A stretch of 64,000 nt of DNA, taken from Vreelandella zhanjiangensis DSM 21076. Lineage in GTDB: Bacteria > Pseudomonadota > Gammaproteobacteria > Pseudomonadales > Halomonadaceae. The number at the start of each line of letters is the position of its first letter. Positions within the stretch are counted from its first letter, which is position 1. A model generated the notes under the pieces. That model was not told where the DNA came from and made no database searches. It saw nothing but the letters and a program-made list of their open reading frames with translations. The stretch is taken from NCBI RefSeq assembly GCF_000377665.1, contig NZ_KB898648.1:1-64000 (forward strand). Direction: 5' to 3'. Position numbers and translations under genes: made by a program. Positions 1-8,250 of the stretch are shown here, one piece after another.

Positions 1-258
1 GCTTACCGGCGCAAACTCGCGGAGTATGGTGTGATCCAGAGCATGTCACGCAAGGGAAATTGTCTCGATAATGCCGCCATAGAGAGCTTCTTTGGAACGC
101 TGAAGTCTGAATATTTCTACCTGAACCGGTTCGACAATATTGAACAGTTACAGGCGGGCATCCGACGCTATATCCATTACTACAACTACGAGCGCATTAA
201 GACCAAGCTAAAAGGCCTGAGTCCGGTACAGTACCGAAATCAGGCCTTGGCCGCTTAG
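1..258 (+). CDS. IS3-family transposase (OrfB), C-terminal fragment cut by window edge
   Basis: The reading frame is open from base 1 to a TAG at 256-258, so the gene starts outside the window. The visible 85 residues are the end of a DDE integrase-type transposase of the IS3 family. The motif [20 protein letters not shown] carries the last acidic residue of the DDE triad (E in NAAIESFF). It is followed by the usual tail YINYYNYERI-like (here [19 protein letters not shown]). The enzyme would cut and join the ends of its own element. The frame looks intact as far as it can be seen, and a terminal inverted repeat follows directly. OrfA and the left end are not in the window, so activity cannot be judged. 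Confidence 0.92.
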   Translation, partial: AYRRKLAEYGVIQSMSRKGNCLDNAAIESFFGTLKSEYFYLNRFDNIEQLQAGIRRYIHYYNYERIKTKLKGLSPVQYRNQALAA

Positions 259-264
259 TTTTTT

Positions 265-292
265 TACTGTCCAAATTTATGGGGTCAGTTCA
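265..292. repeat. Right terminal inverted repeat of the IS3-family element
   Basis: Read on the minus strand, this segment starts TGAACTGACCCC and runs into AAATTTGGACAGTA. That has the TGA...CCCC start and the GGACAGT inner part common at IS3-family ends. It lies 7 bases after the transposase stop codon, the expected place for the right end. The matching left repeat and target duplication are outside the window, so the exact boundary is approximate. Confidence 0.65.
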
Positions 293-326
293 GACTGGCG
301 GCTTTTATCGATCGTACTTATCAGGC

Positions 327-1070
327 TTACGCCTCGCGCCGATAGATCAGATCCCATACGCCGTGACCCAGCTTCTCGCCGCGGGCTTCAAACTTGGTTA
401 GCGGGCGGAAGGTGGGGCGGGGCACGTAAGGCGCCGTGTCGGCATTGGCCGTGTTGGCGTAGCCGGGGGCGGCTTCCATTACTTCGGCCATCCACTCGGC
501 ATAGGCTTCCCAGTCGGTCGCCATATGGAAGGTGCCGCCGGGCTTGAGGCGCGTGCGAATCAGCTCGACAAACGCGGGCTGCACGATGCGCCGTTTGTGG
601 TGCTTTTTCTTCGGCCAGGGGTCGGGGAAGAACAGCTGCACGGTGGTCAATGAGCCTTCCGGCAGGCATTTTTCCAGTACGGCCAGCGCGTCTTCCTTGT
701 AGATGCGCAGGTTGGTCAGGCCGCGCTTGTCCACTTCATCCAGCAGCTTGCCGACGCCCGGCGAATGCACCTCAATGCCGATAAAGTCGGTGTCCGGATG
801 GGTTTCGGCCTGCTCGATCAGCGAGTTGCCCATGCCGAAGCCGATTTCAACCACACGCGGGGCTTCCCGGCCAAACAGCGCGGTCAGGTCCTGCAGGCCG
901 TCGTCAATCGTCAGACCAAAGCGTGGCCATACGTCTTCAAGGCCCCGGTTCTGCGCCTGGGTCATGCGCCCGGCACGGATTACATAGCTTTTAATCCCCC
1001 GACGATGCAGCGGCGCTTCAGCGCTTTCCGGCCCGGTTGAGGACTCGTCGGTACTTTTAATATCAGTCAT
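327..1070 (-). CDS. trmB: tRNA (guanine-N7-)-methyltransferase TrmB
   Basis: The 247-residue protein methylates N7 of G46 in the variable loop of tRNAs using S-adenosylmethionine. The SAM-binding loop EIGFGMG is at residues 75-81. The family signature [15 protein letters not shown] is at about 147-161, and the usual C-terminal [17 protein letters not shown] follows. The first ~25 residues are polar and poorly conserved, as in many TrmB proteins. It lies 8 bases downstream of thiG on the same strand, so thiS, thiG and trmB probably form one transcript, an arrangement also found in other gammaproteobacteria. I see no missing motif. Confidence 0.95.
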   Translation of the reverse strand: MTDIKSTDESSTGPESAEAPLHRRGIKSYVIRAGRMTQAQNRGLEDVWPRFGLTIDDGLQDLTALFGREAPRVVEIGFGMGNSLIEQAETHPDTDFIGIEVHSPGVGKLLDEVDKRGLTNLRIYKEDALAVLEKCLPEGSLTTVQLFFPDPWPKKKHHKRRIVQPAFVELIRTRLKPGGTFHMATDWEAYAEWMAEVMEAAPGYANTANADTAPYVPRPTFRPLTKFEARGEKLGHGVWDLIYRREA

Positions 1071-1078
1071 AAAATCTC

Positions 1079-1870
1079 TTAACCGTTAATGCGGCCAGCA
1101 AAAGGTGATGATGGGTCTGCCGTTTGGCGACGCGGCATGCGTCCGGCCAGGAAAGCATCACGCCCGGCTTCTACGGCGCTTTTCATGGCACGCGCCATGC
1201 GCAGCGGATCGCGTGCGTGGGCAATCGCCGTATTGAGCAATACGCCGTCACACCCCAGCTCCATGGCCATAGCGGCATCCGAAGCTGTACCGATACCGGC
1301 ATCCACCAGCACCGGCACGCTGCTTTGTTCCACAATCAGGCGCACGTTGTGCGGGTTCTGAATGCCATGACCTGAGCCAATCAGCGAGCCCAGCGGCATG
1401 ATGGCGCAGCAACCCATGGCTTCAAGCTCGCGGGCTACAATGGGGTCATCGCTGGTGTACACCATGACGTCAAAACCATCGGCCAAAAGCGTCTCGGCGG
1501 CTTTCAGGGTTTCAACCACGTTGGGGTAGAGCGTGGTCTCATCGCCCAGCACTTCCAGCTTGACCAGTTTATGCCCGTCGAGCAGTTCGCGGGCCAGACG
1601 GCAGGTGCGCACGGCGTCTTTGGCGGTGTAGCAGCCTGCCGTGTTGGGCAGCAGGGTATAGCGCGATGGCGAAATCACGTCGAGCAGGTTGGGCCCTGCT
1701 TCCTGGCCCAGGTTGGTACGGCGTACGGCAAAGGTGACGATCTCGGCGCCGCTTTCGGCAATCGCCGCGCCGGTCTCGTCGAAGTCTTTATATTTGCCGG
1801 TACCCACCAGCAGGCGAGAGCTAAAATTACGTCCGGCAATGGTAAACGGCGCATCGTTTTGAAGTGTCAT
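1079..1870 (-). CDS. thiG: Thiazole synthase ThiG
   Basis: ThiG condenses deoxyxylulose 5-phosphate, the ThiS thiocarboxylate and dehydroglycine into the thiazole phosphate of thiamine. The 263-residue TIM barrel opens with [14 protein letters not shown]. The Schiff-base lysine is K104 in LVKLEVLGD, and the phosphate-binding glycine-rich loops are [11 protein letters not shown] and [13 protein letters not shown] chose the ATG at 1870 because AGGA lies about 7 bases upstream and family homology begins there. An in-frame start at 1897 would add nine unconserved residues. thiS lies 78 bases upstream on the same strand and trmB follows. No TPP riboswitch was recognisable in front of thiS. Confidence 0.95.
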   Translation of the reverse strand: MTLQNDAPFTIAGRNFSSRLLVGTGKYKDFDETGAAIAESGAEIVTFAVRRTNLGQEAGPNLLDVISPSRYTLLPNTAGCYTAKDAVRTCRLARELLDGHKLVKLEVLGDETTLYPNVVETLKAAETLLADGFDVMVYTSDDPIVARELEAMGCCAIMPLGSLIGSGHGIQNPHNVRLIVEQSSVPVLVDAGIGTASDAAMAMELGCDGVLLNTAIAHARDPLRMARAMKSAVEAGRDAFLAGRMPRRQTADPSSPFAGRING

Positions 1871-1948
1871 AGCGAATCCTGGATAAAACGCGAGCAATAG
1901 AACGCGAAAAAAGGGCGTAGCCAGTCAAAGAGACATAAGTGCTGCGGG

Positions 1949-2149
1949 TTAGCCACCGCCGATGGCATGCACCACTTCCACCTGGTCGTCTTCAGCCAAG
2001 CGAGTGGTGGCCAGCTGGCTGCGCGGTACGATCTCTTCGTTGATCTCTACCGCGACCCGCCGGCCGGTGAGCGCCAGTTGATCGATTAGATCTGCGGCTG
2101 TCAGGCCCGCTTCCAGCGTGTAAGGCTCGCCATTGAGTTGAATGTGCAT
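1949..2149 (-). CDS. thiS: Sulfur carrier protein ThiS
   Basis: This 66-residue ubiquitin-fold protein ends in the diagnostic Gly-Gly (IGGG at the C-terminus). The terminal glycine is adenylated and converted to a thiocarboxylate that gives its sulfur to ThiG. The sequence starts MHIQLNGEPYTLEAGLTAAD and contains RRVAVEINEEIVPR, both typical of ThiS. It is the first gene of the thiS-thiG-trmB run. Its 160-base upstream region is shared divergently with the DUF423 gene. The adenylating enzyme ThiF and the dehydroglycine enzyme (ThiH or ThiO) are not in the window. Confidence 0.93.
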   Translation of the reverse strand: MHIQLNGEPYTLEAGLTAADLIDQLALTGRRVAVEINEEIVPRSQLATTRLAEDDQVEVVHAIGGG

Positions 2150-2309
2150 AAAACTGTCTCGTCTATCGAGGCATAGGGTCTATAAGAGTTAGGGCTAACC
2201 CTAGCGTAATACTTAAAAGTGCCTCTATTGTAGCGGTTTCCCGCAGCGCAAGGTATGCCGAGTCGCTCGCGAGCTTTACAGGTGCGGTAACACCTTGAAA
2301 GGAGCAGCA

Positions 2310-2687
2310 ATGCAACGTAACGAACGAATCATTTGGTGCCTGATCGCGCTCTCCGGGGCTGTCACGGTCATGGTGGGAGCTTACGCGGCCCACGGTCTGG
2401 CGCTACGGGCCAGTGCCGAAATGGTGCATGCGGCCGAAACCGGCGTGCGCTACCAGGCCTGGCACACGCTGGCGATGATGGCAGTGCTAATTGGTCAGCG
2501 CGTGTTTGGTTTCAAGGGCTGGCAGTGGCCGGTTGCGCTGTGGGGTTTGGGAGTCGTGGGTTTCTCCGGCTCGCTTTATGCCATGGCGATGGCCGGTTTG
2601 AATGCGGGCATCGTGACGCCCATTGGTGGCGTTTTGCTGATTGGCGGGTGGTTGATGCTGGCGGTGGCGGTACTAAGAAGTCCTTAA
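2310..2687 (+). CDS. DUF423 family inner-membrane protein
   Basis: A 125-residue hydrophobic protein with four predicted membrane segments, roughly residues 7-27, 44-62, 68-88 and 95-118. The motif GAYAAHGL after the first helix and YQAWHTLAMM before the second mark the DUF423 (YgdD-like) family, whose biochemical role is not established. I chose the ATG at 2310 because AAAGGAG sits just upstream; the TTG at 2295 lies at the ribosome-binding site itself. It diverges from thiS and converges on the mocA-like gene, so it is probably a single-gene unit. Confidence 0.85.
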   Translation: MQRNERIIWCLIALSGAVTVMVGAYAAHGLALRASAEMVHAAETGVRYQAWHTLAMMAVLIGQRVFGFKGWQWPVALWGLGVVGFSGSLYAMAMAGLNAGIVTPIGGVLLIGGWLMLAVAVLRSP

Positions 2688-2709
2688 TTGGTCTCTAGCT
2701 AACAAGCCT

Positions 2710-3318
2710 CTAACTAAACGGCCCTGGCAGATCCGCTGGCGCGTCGATATCACGCAAAACGCCCGCATCCGCGACCGGGCATTCCCGCAAGCGTGAGGCG
2801 TACTGCTTGATCACACCCTTGGCGCCGTCACTGCCGCTAAGTCTCTCAAGCGCAGGCCACATTGCCCGCCCAAAAATCACCGGGTGGCCCTGCTGGTCTT
2901 CAAAGCAGGGCCGCACGATGGTGTCTCGGCAGGCCAGGCGCTGCAAGGCCAACATGGTTTTTGGATCAATATAGGGCATATCACCGAGCAGGATTGCCGC
3001 GGCGTCAATGTCATCAAGGCCAGGGTCACGGCCCAGTGCGCCCACCGCTTCGGCCAGGCTTTCCCCCAGGCCAAGGTGCGCATTACGAACGCGCACCAGC
3101 GCCACATCCCCGGGAATGCCCAATAACGCTGGATCTTCCTCTTCACGCACGGCCACGCGCAGGTGGGTAAACGCTTTTTGAGCGTTGGCAAGCGATGCGG
3201 CCAGCAGCGTTTGGCCATTCGGCAGAAGCGCGCAGCGTTTATCGTCAGGCCCAAAGCGGCGCGAGTAGCCTGCGGCCATCAGCAGGGCGACCACCTGAAA
3301 GGCGCGCTTAGAGCTCAT
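2710..3318 (-). CDS. mocA: MocA-like molybdenum cofactor cytidylyltransferase (NTP transferase)
   Basis: About 202 residues with a MobA/MocA nucleotidyltransferase fold. The N-terminal nucleotide-binding loop VVALLMAAGYSRRFG and the K in DDKRCALLPNG match the LAAGxSxRxGxxK signature. The metal-binding aspartate is in AAILLGDMPYI, and GHPVIF is the usual later motif. Family members attach CTP (MocA) or GTP (MobA) to molybdopterin. Here the position next to an XdhC-family gene and a molybdenum hydroxylase of the xanthine-oxidase family suggests CTP and the MCD cofactor. The chosen ATG at 3318 overlaps the end of xdhC by 11 bases, with GGAAAA upstream, so the two are translationally linked. A GTP-specific MobA role cannot be excluded from sequence alone. 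Confidence 0.75.
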   Translation of the reverse strand: MSSKRAFQVVALLMAAGYSRRFGPDDKRCALLPNGQTLLAASLANAQKAFTHLRVAVREEEDPALLGIPGDVALVRVRNAHLGLGESLAEAVGALGRDPGLDDIDAAAILLGDMPYIDPKTMLALQRLACRDTIVRPCFEDQQGHPVIFGRAMWPALERLSGSDGAKGVIKQYASRLRECPVADAGVLRDIDAPADLPGPFS

Positions 3319-4282
3319 CGAGCTGTTTTCCGTGCTGAACGCGCACAATATCGGCCATCACGGCCAGGGCAATTTCGGCCGGCGTCTTGCTGCCCAACGC
3401 CAGGCCGATCGGCATATGGATACGCGCGATTTCTGCCTCGCTCAGCCCGCCGGAGCGGACCAGCCGCTCGGCTCGCGCCGCCGAGGAGCGCAGTGAGCCC
3501 ATGACGCCGATATAGAAGGCGCTCGTGCGCACGGCTTCCATCATTGCCAGGTCATCAATACGTGGGTCATGGGTGAGCGCCACCACCGCGGTGGCGCCAT
3601 GGCAGGTGTTCGGTGAAATATACGCTGAGGGCAGGAGTGCCTCCACCCGGGCGCCGGGCACATTAAAGCCCGCGCAGGCGGCCTCGTTCGGGTCGCAGAC
3701 AATCACCTCATACCCAAGCGTCACGGCAAACGCCGCACACGGCGTAGTAATCGGCGAAATACCGGCGATGACCAGCCGGTGAGCCGGGGAGACGCGCATG
3801 CTGATAGCGTCACCTTGTCTCTCGACACGCGGCCCGGTGGGTGGGGCCGGGTGAAAACCGCGCTCGCCGCTTGCTTTATCGACCCTACGCATTAGCGGCT
3901 CGTGGCCCTTGAGCGCGTTAAGAACCACGCTCAGGTGTTCGCGGGTCTCGGCGGTGGGCGCCAGCCGCTCGACCAGTACATCCAGCACGCCGCCACAAGG
4001 CAGCGCTACGCCTGGGGCATCGCTGTCTGCCGTGTCGCCGTAGCGGGTGGTGGTGATGGGCCTGTCGAAGGCGCCGTTGTTGAGCCTTTCGAGAAAATCC
4101 TCCTCCACGCAGCCGCCGGAGAGCGAGCCGATATGCTCGCCGCGCTGATTTGCGACCAGCCACGAGCCCGGTGCGCGAGGCGATGAGCCGAAGGTTTCAA
4201 GCACCGTGCAGAGCCAGATCGTCTCGCCCTTTTCACACCATGTCAGCGCTTGTTCGATGACCTTGAGGTCCAGGTGTTGCAT
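3308..4282 (-). CDS. xdhC: XdhC/PaoD-family molybdenum hydroxylase maturation factor
   Basis: The 324-residue protein has an N-terminal XdhC_CoxI domain and a C-terminal Rossmann-like domain. The first holds GSSPRAPGSWLV, GSLSGGCVEEDF and the cysteine in GVALPCGGVLDV. The second holds VIAGISPITTPCAAFA, VVALTHDPRIDD, FYIGVMGSLRSSAAR and the end IGLALGSKTPAEIALAVMAD. Family members bind the molybdenum cofactor, help insert the sulfido ligand and deliver the cofactor to xanthine-oxidase-type enzymes. PaoD does this for PaoABC. The ATG at 4282 is preferred to a TTG at 4315. It diverges from the paoABC-type genes across a 188-base gap, which ties it to that enzyme. Confidence 0.87.
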   Translation of the reverse strand: MQHLDLKVIEQALTWCEKGETIWLCTVLETFGSSPRAPGSWLVANQRGEHIGSLSGGCVEEDFLERLNNGAFDRPITTTRYGDTADSDAPGVALPCGGVLDVLVERLAPTAETREHLSVVLNALKGHEPLMRRVDKASGERGFHPAPPTGPRVERQGDAISMRVSPAHRLVIAGISPITTPCAAFAVTLGYEVIVCDPNEAACAGFNVPGARVEALLPSAYISPNTCHGATAVVALTHDPRIDDLAMMEAVRTSAFYIGVMGSLRSSAARAERLVRSGGLSEAEIARIHMPIGLALGSKTPAEIALAVMADIVRVQHGKQLDEL

Positions 4283-4470
4283 TGATTCACGCGTTCCTTG
4301 TTCAGTGACCTGCAAGCCGGGCCGGGGTCTATGTGCCCTTTAGCGTAGACCAATTGTGCGCTGGGGCGGGAGTATCAGAAGAATTGGGCTGGTGGCTTTA
4401 ATTGTGACTATGCTTATTCCGTCATGACCGTGACTAGGCGATAGCAACGAAAAAATTAAAGGCAATCCAA

Positions 4471-5043
4471 ATGACCTCAACGACGACGTTCGAGAAGCAT
4501 CGTGACAGCGCCACGACCCGCTCCGCGGTTGCCCTGTCAATCAACGGCCAACGCCACGAGCTGGAACTTGATAATCGCACCACGCTGCTGGACACCCTGC
4601 GCGAACACCTGAAACTCACCGGCTCCAAGAAAGGCTGCGATCTTGGCCAGTGTGGGGCATGTACGGTTTATATCAACGGCGAGCGGGTGAATTCCTGCCT
4701 GACGCTGGCGGTAATGCACCAGGACGACGAGATCACCACCATCGAAGGCGTGGGCGATGTCGAGCATATGGACCCGATGCAGCAGGCGTTCGTCGATAAC
4801 GACGCCTTTCAGTGCGGCTACTGCACGCCGGGCCAGATCTGCTCGGCCAAGGCGACGCTTGATGAGATCCGCGCCGGTATTCCGAGCCACGTGACCCAAG
4901 AACTCAATGGGCCCATCGAGATCAGCGATGAGGAGATCCGCGAGCGCATGTCCGGCAATCTGTGCCGCTGCGGTGCCTACGCCAACATTTTGAAAGCCAT
5001 CAATCAGGTTGCCAACGATCAAACTGCCAGGGAGCGCTCATGA
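4471..5043 (+). CDS. paoA: PaoA-like aldehyde oxidoreductase, [2Fe-2S] subunit, without Tat signal
   Basis: The 190-residue iron-sulfur subunit passes electrons from the molybdenum site to the FAD subunit. The plant-ferredoxin-like cluster is bound by C56, C61, C64 and C76 ([19 protein letters not shown]...C). The second cluster is bound by C115, C118, C165 and C167 (CGYC and CRC). The sequence resembles E. coli PaoA (YagT) closely as I recall it, including [14 protein letters not shown] and AVMHQ. PaoA of E. coli has a long twin-arginine leader. Here the N-terminus [13 protein letters not shown] has none, and an in-frame TAG at 4435-4437 rules out a longer start. The enzyme is therefore probably cytoplasmic. 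Confidence 0.85.
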   Translation: MTSTTTFEKHRDSATTRSAVALSINGQRHELELDNRTTLLDTLREHLKLTGSKKGCDLGQCGACTVYINGERVNSCLTLAVMHQDDEITTIEGVGDVEHMDPMQQAFVDNDAFQCGYCTPGQICSAKATLDEIRAGIPSHVTQELNGPIEISDEEIRERMSGNLCRCGAYANILKAINQVANDQTARERS

Positions 5044-5990
5044 AAGCCTTTTCCTATGAGCGCATCGATGATGCCGCCCAGGCGGCGGCGCGCGCCTTTG
5101 AAGTGTCAGGTTCCAAATTCATTGCTGGCGGCACCAATTTACTCGATCTGATGAAGCATGAAATCGAAATGCCTGCACACCTGATCGATATCAATGGTAC
5201 TGGCCTTGATGACATTGTCGCGACCGACGACGGCGGCCTGCGCATCGGCGCGCTGGTCAGCAACACCGCCCTTGGCGCCGACGAGCGCATCAAACGCGAC
5301 TACCCGGTGCTCAGCCGGGCGCTGTTCGCCGGTGCATCGAGCCAGCTGCGCAACAAGGCCTCCACCGGCGGCAATCTGTTACAGCGTACCCGCTGCCCTT
5401 ACTTCTACGATACGGCGATGCCGTGTAACAAGCGCGAGCCCGGGGCTGGCTGCGCCGCGCTTGACGAGGGCGCCGATACCCGCCAACTGGGCGTGATCGG
5501 AACGTCGGATCACTGCATCGCCACGCACCCCTCGGACATGGCCGTGGCCCTTCGCGTGCTGGATGCCGAGGTGGAAACCGTCAACCCCGAAGGGCAAACA
5601 CGCAGGCTTACGCTTGATGAGTTTTACCAGCTCCCCGGCGATACCCCGAACGTGGAGAACGCGCTGGAGCCCGGTGAAATCATCACCGGCGTGGTGCTTC
5701 CTGCGCCGGTCGGCGGGCGCCAGCAATATTACAAGGTACGCGATCGCGCCTCTTACGCCTTTGCGCTGGTATCCGTGGCACTGATCGAAACCGACGACGG
5801 CAAGGGCCGCGTGGCGCTGGGCGGTGTAGCGCCCAAGCCCTGGCGGCGTGACGAGGCGGATGCCGAGCTTGGCAACGGCGCCAAAGCGGTGATGGAAAAG
5901 CTTCTGGACGGCGCGCGCCCCACCGATGAGAACGCCTATAAGCTGACACTTGCCGAGCGTACGCTGGCCGCCCTGCTGGCAAAGGAGTGA
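5040..5990 (+). CDS. paoB: PaoB-like aldehyde oxidoreductase, FAD and [4Fe-4S] subunit
   Basis: The 316-residue subunit binds FAD in the CO-dehydrogenase flavoprotein fold. FAD motifs are [14 protein letters not shown] (residues 26-39) and [15 protein letters not shown] (108-122). Four cysteines, C119, C129, C138 and C159, lie in the insertion that holds an extra [4Fe-4S] cluster in E. coli PaoB. The residues around them ([18 protein letters not shown]) match that protein as I recall it. This separates the enzyme from ordinary xanthine dehydrogenases, which lack the insertion. The ATG at 5040 overlaps the paoA stop (ATGA), so the subunits are translationally coupled. Confidence 0.87.
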   Translation: MKAFSYERIDDAAQAAARAFEVSGSKFIAGGTNLLDLMKHEIEMPAHLIDINGTGLDDIVATDDGGLRIGALVSNTALGADERIKRDYPVLSRALFAGASSQLRNKASTGGNLLQRTRCPYFYDTAMPCNKREPGAGCAALDEGADTRQLGVIGTSDHCIATHPSDMAVALRVLDAEVETVNPEGQTRRLTLDEFYQLPGDTPNVENALEPGEIITGVVLPAPVGGRQQYYKVRDRASYAFALVSVALIETDDGKGRVALGGVAPKPWRRDEADAELGNGAKAVMEKLLDGARPTDENAYKLTLAERTLAALLAKE

Positions 5991-5993
5991 TGT

Positions 5994-8174
5994 ATGGATT
6001 TTAATCAATCAGCCGACGAGAACCTCTTTGACCACGCCCGGATCATCGGCAAGCCCCATACCCGGGTCGATGGCGCACTGAAAGTGACTGGCACGGCCCC
6101 CTACGCCTACGAGCGCCATGATGTAGCGGATAACCCGTTGGTGGGTTACCCGCTGGGGTCGAGTATCGCCAAAGGGCGTATTACCCGCATGGACGCAACG
6201 GCGGCGCGTAACGCGGACGGCGTGGCGGCGGTGATCACGGCGCTGGATATCGACGAGCTGCCGCGTGCCAAAAGCAACGTCGCCAAGCTGTTTGGCGGCG
6301 ATATGGTTGAACATTACCACCAGGCGATTGCCGTGGTGGTGGCCGACACGCTGGAGCAGGCCCGGGCGGCCACATCGCTCATCGAGGTAGAGTACGAAGA
6401 GATTCCAGGCGAGTTCGATCTGGATGATGCCTGGAAGCGGCTACAGGATAGAGACGTGGTTTCGCACGTGGGCGATGTGGACGCGGCCTTTGACAGTGCC
6501 GAGGTCACGCTGGATGAGACCTACCACACCGCCTCGCAAAGCCACGCCATGATGGAGCCCCACGCGACGATTGCGGACTGGACTGATGGCAAGAACATGA
6601 CGCTTTGGACCTCGAATCAGATGATCAAGTGGACCCGCAAGGCGCTGGCCACCACGTTTGAGCTCGACCCGGCCAATATCCGCTTGGAAAGCCCCTACAT
6701 CGGTGGCGGTTTTGGGGGCAAGCTGTGGCTGCGCGCCGACGCGGTGCTCGCCGCGCTGGGCTCAAGAGAGACTGGCCGCCCGGTGAAGGTGGCGCTGCCA
6801 CGCTCGTTTATCTTCAATAACGCCACCCATCGCTCCGGCACCGTGCAGCGGCTGCGCATCGCCGCGGGCAAGGACGGTCGGATCACCGCCTTCGATCACT
6901 CGGCGATCTCCCATACGCTGCCCGGCGGCAGTGGTGAAGATGCGGTCAACCAGACGCGCTGCTTCTACGCTGGCGAGAACCGCCGTGTGGCGCACCATGC
7001 TATTGATATGAACCTGCCTGAGTCCGCCGACATGCGCGCCCCTGGCGAAGCTTCGGGCCTCGCCGTGCTGGAAATCGCCATGGATGAAATGGCCGAAAAG
7101 CTCGGCATGGACCCGGTGGAGTTTCGGATTCTCAACGATACCCAGGTCAACCCCGAAGAGCCTTCCAAACGCTATAGCGACCGCCATTTCGTCGAGTGCT
7201 TGCGCAAGGGCGCCGAGGTATTCAACTGGAGCGAGCGTAACACCACGCCAGGCGGTAAGCGCGAAGGGCAGTGGCTGATTGGCCAGGGCATGGCCGGTGC
7301 CTACCGCGGTGCGCCGACGATGGATTCCGGTGCCCGGGTACGGTTGAGCGAAGGGCGGCTAATCGTCGAGACTGACATGACCGATATCGGCACCGGCTCC
7401 TACACCATCATCGCCCAGACCGCTGCCGAAACCATGGGCCTGGAGATGGACGATGTGGAGGTGCGCCTGGGTAACAGCGCCTTCCCGGCGGCGTCCGGCT
7501 CCGGCGGCCAAATGGGCGCGGCCAGCTCTACCGCGGGGGTTTATGCAGCGTGTGTGGCACTGCAAGGCGAGATTGCCAAGTGCCTGGGCGTCGAGTCGGC
7601 GCGGTTCGAAAGTGGTCAGGTGGTGACCGATGACAAGCGTGTGGCGCTACGTGACGTGGCCCCGAATGAAGAGCTAGTGGGCGAAGATACGCTGCACTTT
7701 GGCGACTTCAAGGACGAGCTTGAGATCGGTACCTTCGCGGCGCACTTTGTCGAGGTGGCGGTGCATGCCTATACCGGCGAAACCCGCCTCAGGCGTACGC
7801 TCTCGGTCGTGGATGCCGGGCGCATCCTGAACCCTGTCACCGCGCGTAGCCAGGTGATCGGTGGCATGACCATGGCCACAGGCGCGGCCTTGACCGAGAG
7901 CCTGAACATCGACTCACGGCGAGGGTACTTTACCAACCACGACTTGGCCGGTTACGAAATCGCCGTGCACGCCGATATTCCCGAGCAGGAAGTCATCTTC
8001 CTCGACACCCAGGACGGTGCCTCTACGCCCTTGAAAGCCAAAGGAGTGGGTGAGCTGGGTATCTGCGGCGGCGCGGCGGCGGTAGCCAATGCCATGTACA
8101 ACGCAACCGGCATACGCCTACGCGATTACCCCATGACGCTGGACCGTATGCTTGATCGATTGCCCGACGCGTAA
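5994..8174 (+). CDS. paoC: PaoC-like aldehyde oxidoreductase, molybdenum-binding subunit
   Basis: The 726-residue catalytic subunit of a xanthine-oxidase-family enzyme. It has an aldehyde-oxidase a/b hammerhead domain (about residues 20-130) followed by the two molybdopterin-binding domains. Cofactor-contact motifs include YIGGGFGGKLW, DMRAPGEASGL and SGSGGQMGAASST. The catalytic glutamate is E687 in GVGELGICGG. Length and motifs fit PaoC (YagR), which oxidises aromatic and other aldehydes to acids. The real substrate cannot be read from the sequence. It starts 3 bases after paoB and the operon ends in a clear terminator. Confidence 0.87.
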   Translation: MDFNQSADENLFDHARIIGKPHTRVDGALKVTGTAPYAYERHDVADNPLVGYPLGSSIAKGRITRMDATAARNADGVAAVITALDIDELPRAKSNVAKLFGGDMVEHYHQAIAVVVADTLEQARAATSLIEVEYEEIPGEFDLDDAWKRLQDRDVVSHVGDVDAAFDSAEVTLDETYHTASQSHAMMEPHATIADWTDGKNMTLWTSNQMIKWTRKALATTFELDPANIRLESPYIGGGFGGKLWLRADAVLAALGSRETGRPVKVALPRSFIFNNATHRSGTVQRLRIAAGKDGRITAFDHSAISHTLPGGSGEDAVNQTRCFYAGENRRVAHHAIDMNLPESADMRAPGEASGLAVLEIAMDEMAEKLGMDPVEFRILNDTQVNPEEPSKRYSDRHFVECLRKGAEVFNWSERNTTPGGKREGQWLIGQGMAGAYRGAPTMDSGARVRLSEGRLIVETDMTDIGTGSYTIIAQTAAETMGLEMDDVEVRLGNSAFPAASGSGGQMGAASSTAGVYAACVALQGEIAKCLGVESARFESGQVVTDDKRVALRDVAPNEELVGEDTLHFGDFKDELEIGTFAAHFVEVAVHAYTGETRLRRTLSVVDAGRILNPVTARSQVIGGMTMATGAALTESLNIDSRRGYFTNHDLAGYEIAVHADIPEQEVIFLDTQDGASTPLKAKGVGELGICGGAAAVANAMYNATGIRLRDYPMTLDRMLDRLPDA

Positions 8175-8192
8175 GCCAGTGCGGTAACCATT

Positions 8193-8228
8193 AAAACGCG
8201 GGAGCAGGCAACTGCCCCCGCGTTTTTT
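8193..8228 (+). terminator. Rho-independent terminator after paoABC
   Basis: The arms AAAACGCGGG (8193-8202) and CCCGCGTTTT (8217-8226) form a GC-rich stem with a 14-base loop followed by T residues. It lies 18 bases after the paoC stop, and the A-rich left flank could also make it work for the lacI-type gene transcribed towards it. Confidence 0.85.
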
Positions 8229-8250
8229 ATGCAGGCATATAACGCGATGG

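Larger units (their letters stand above)
1..292 (+). mobile_element. Right part of an IS3-family insertion sequence
   Basis: The transposase C-terminus (1-258) and the terminal inverted repeat (265-292) mark the right end of the element. The host sequence begins near 293, 34 bases before the trmB stop. Insertion here leaves trmB intact but may separate it from former downstream neighbours. Confidence 0.85.

Noticed and set aside
2150-2309. TPP riboswitch before thiS
   Set aside because: I looked for the conserved CTGAGA and ACCTGATCTGG-like elements on the minus strand and did not find them.
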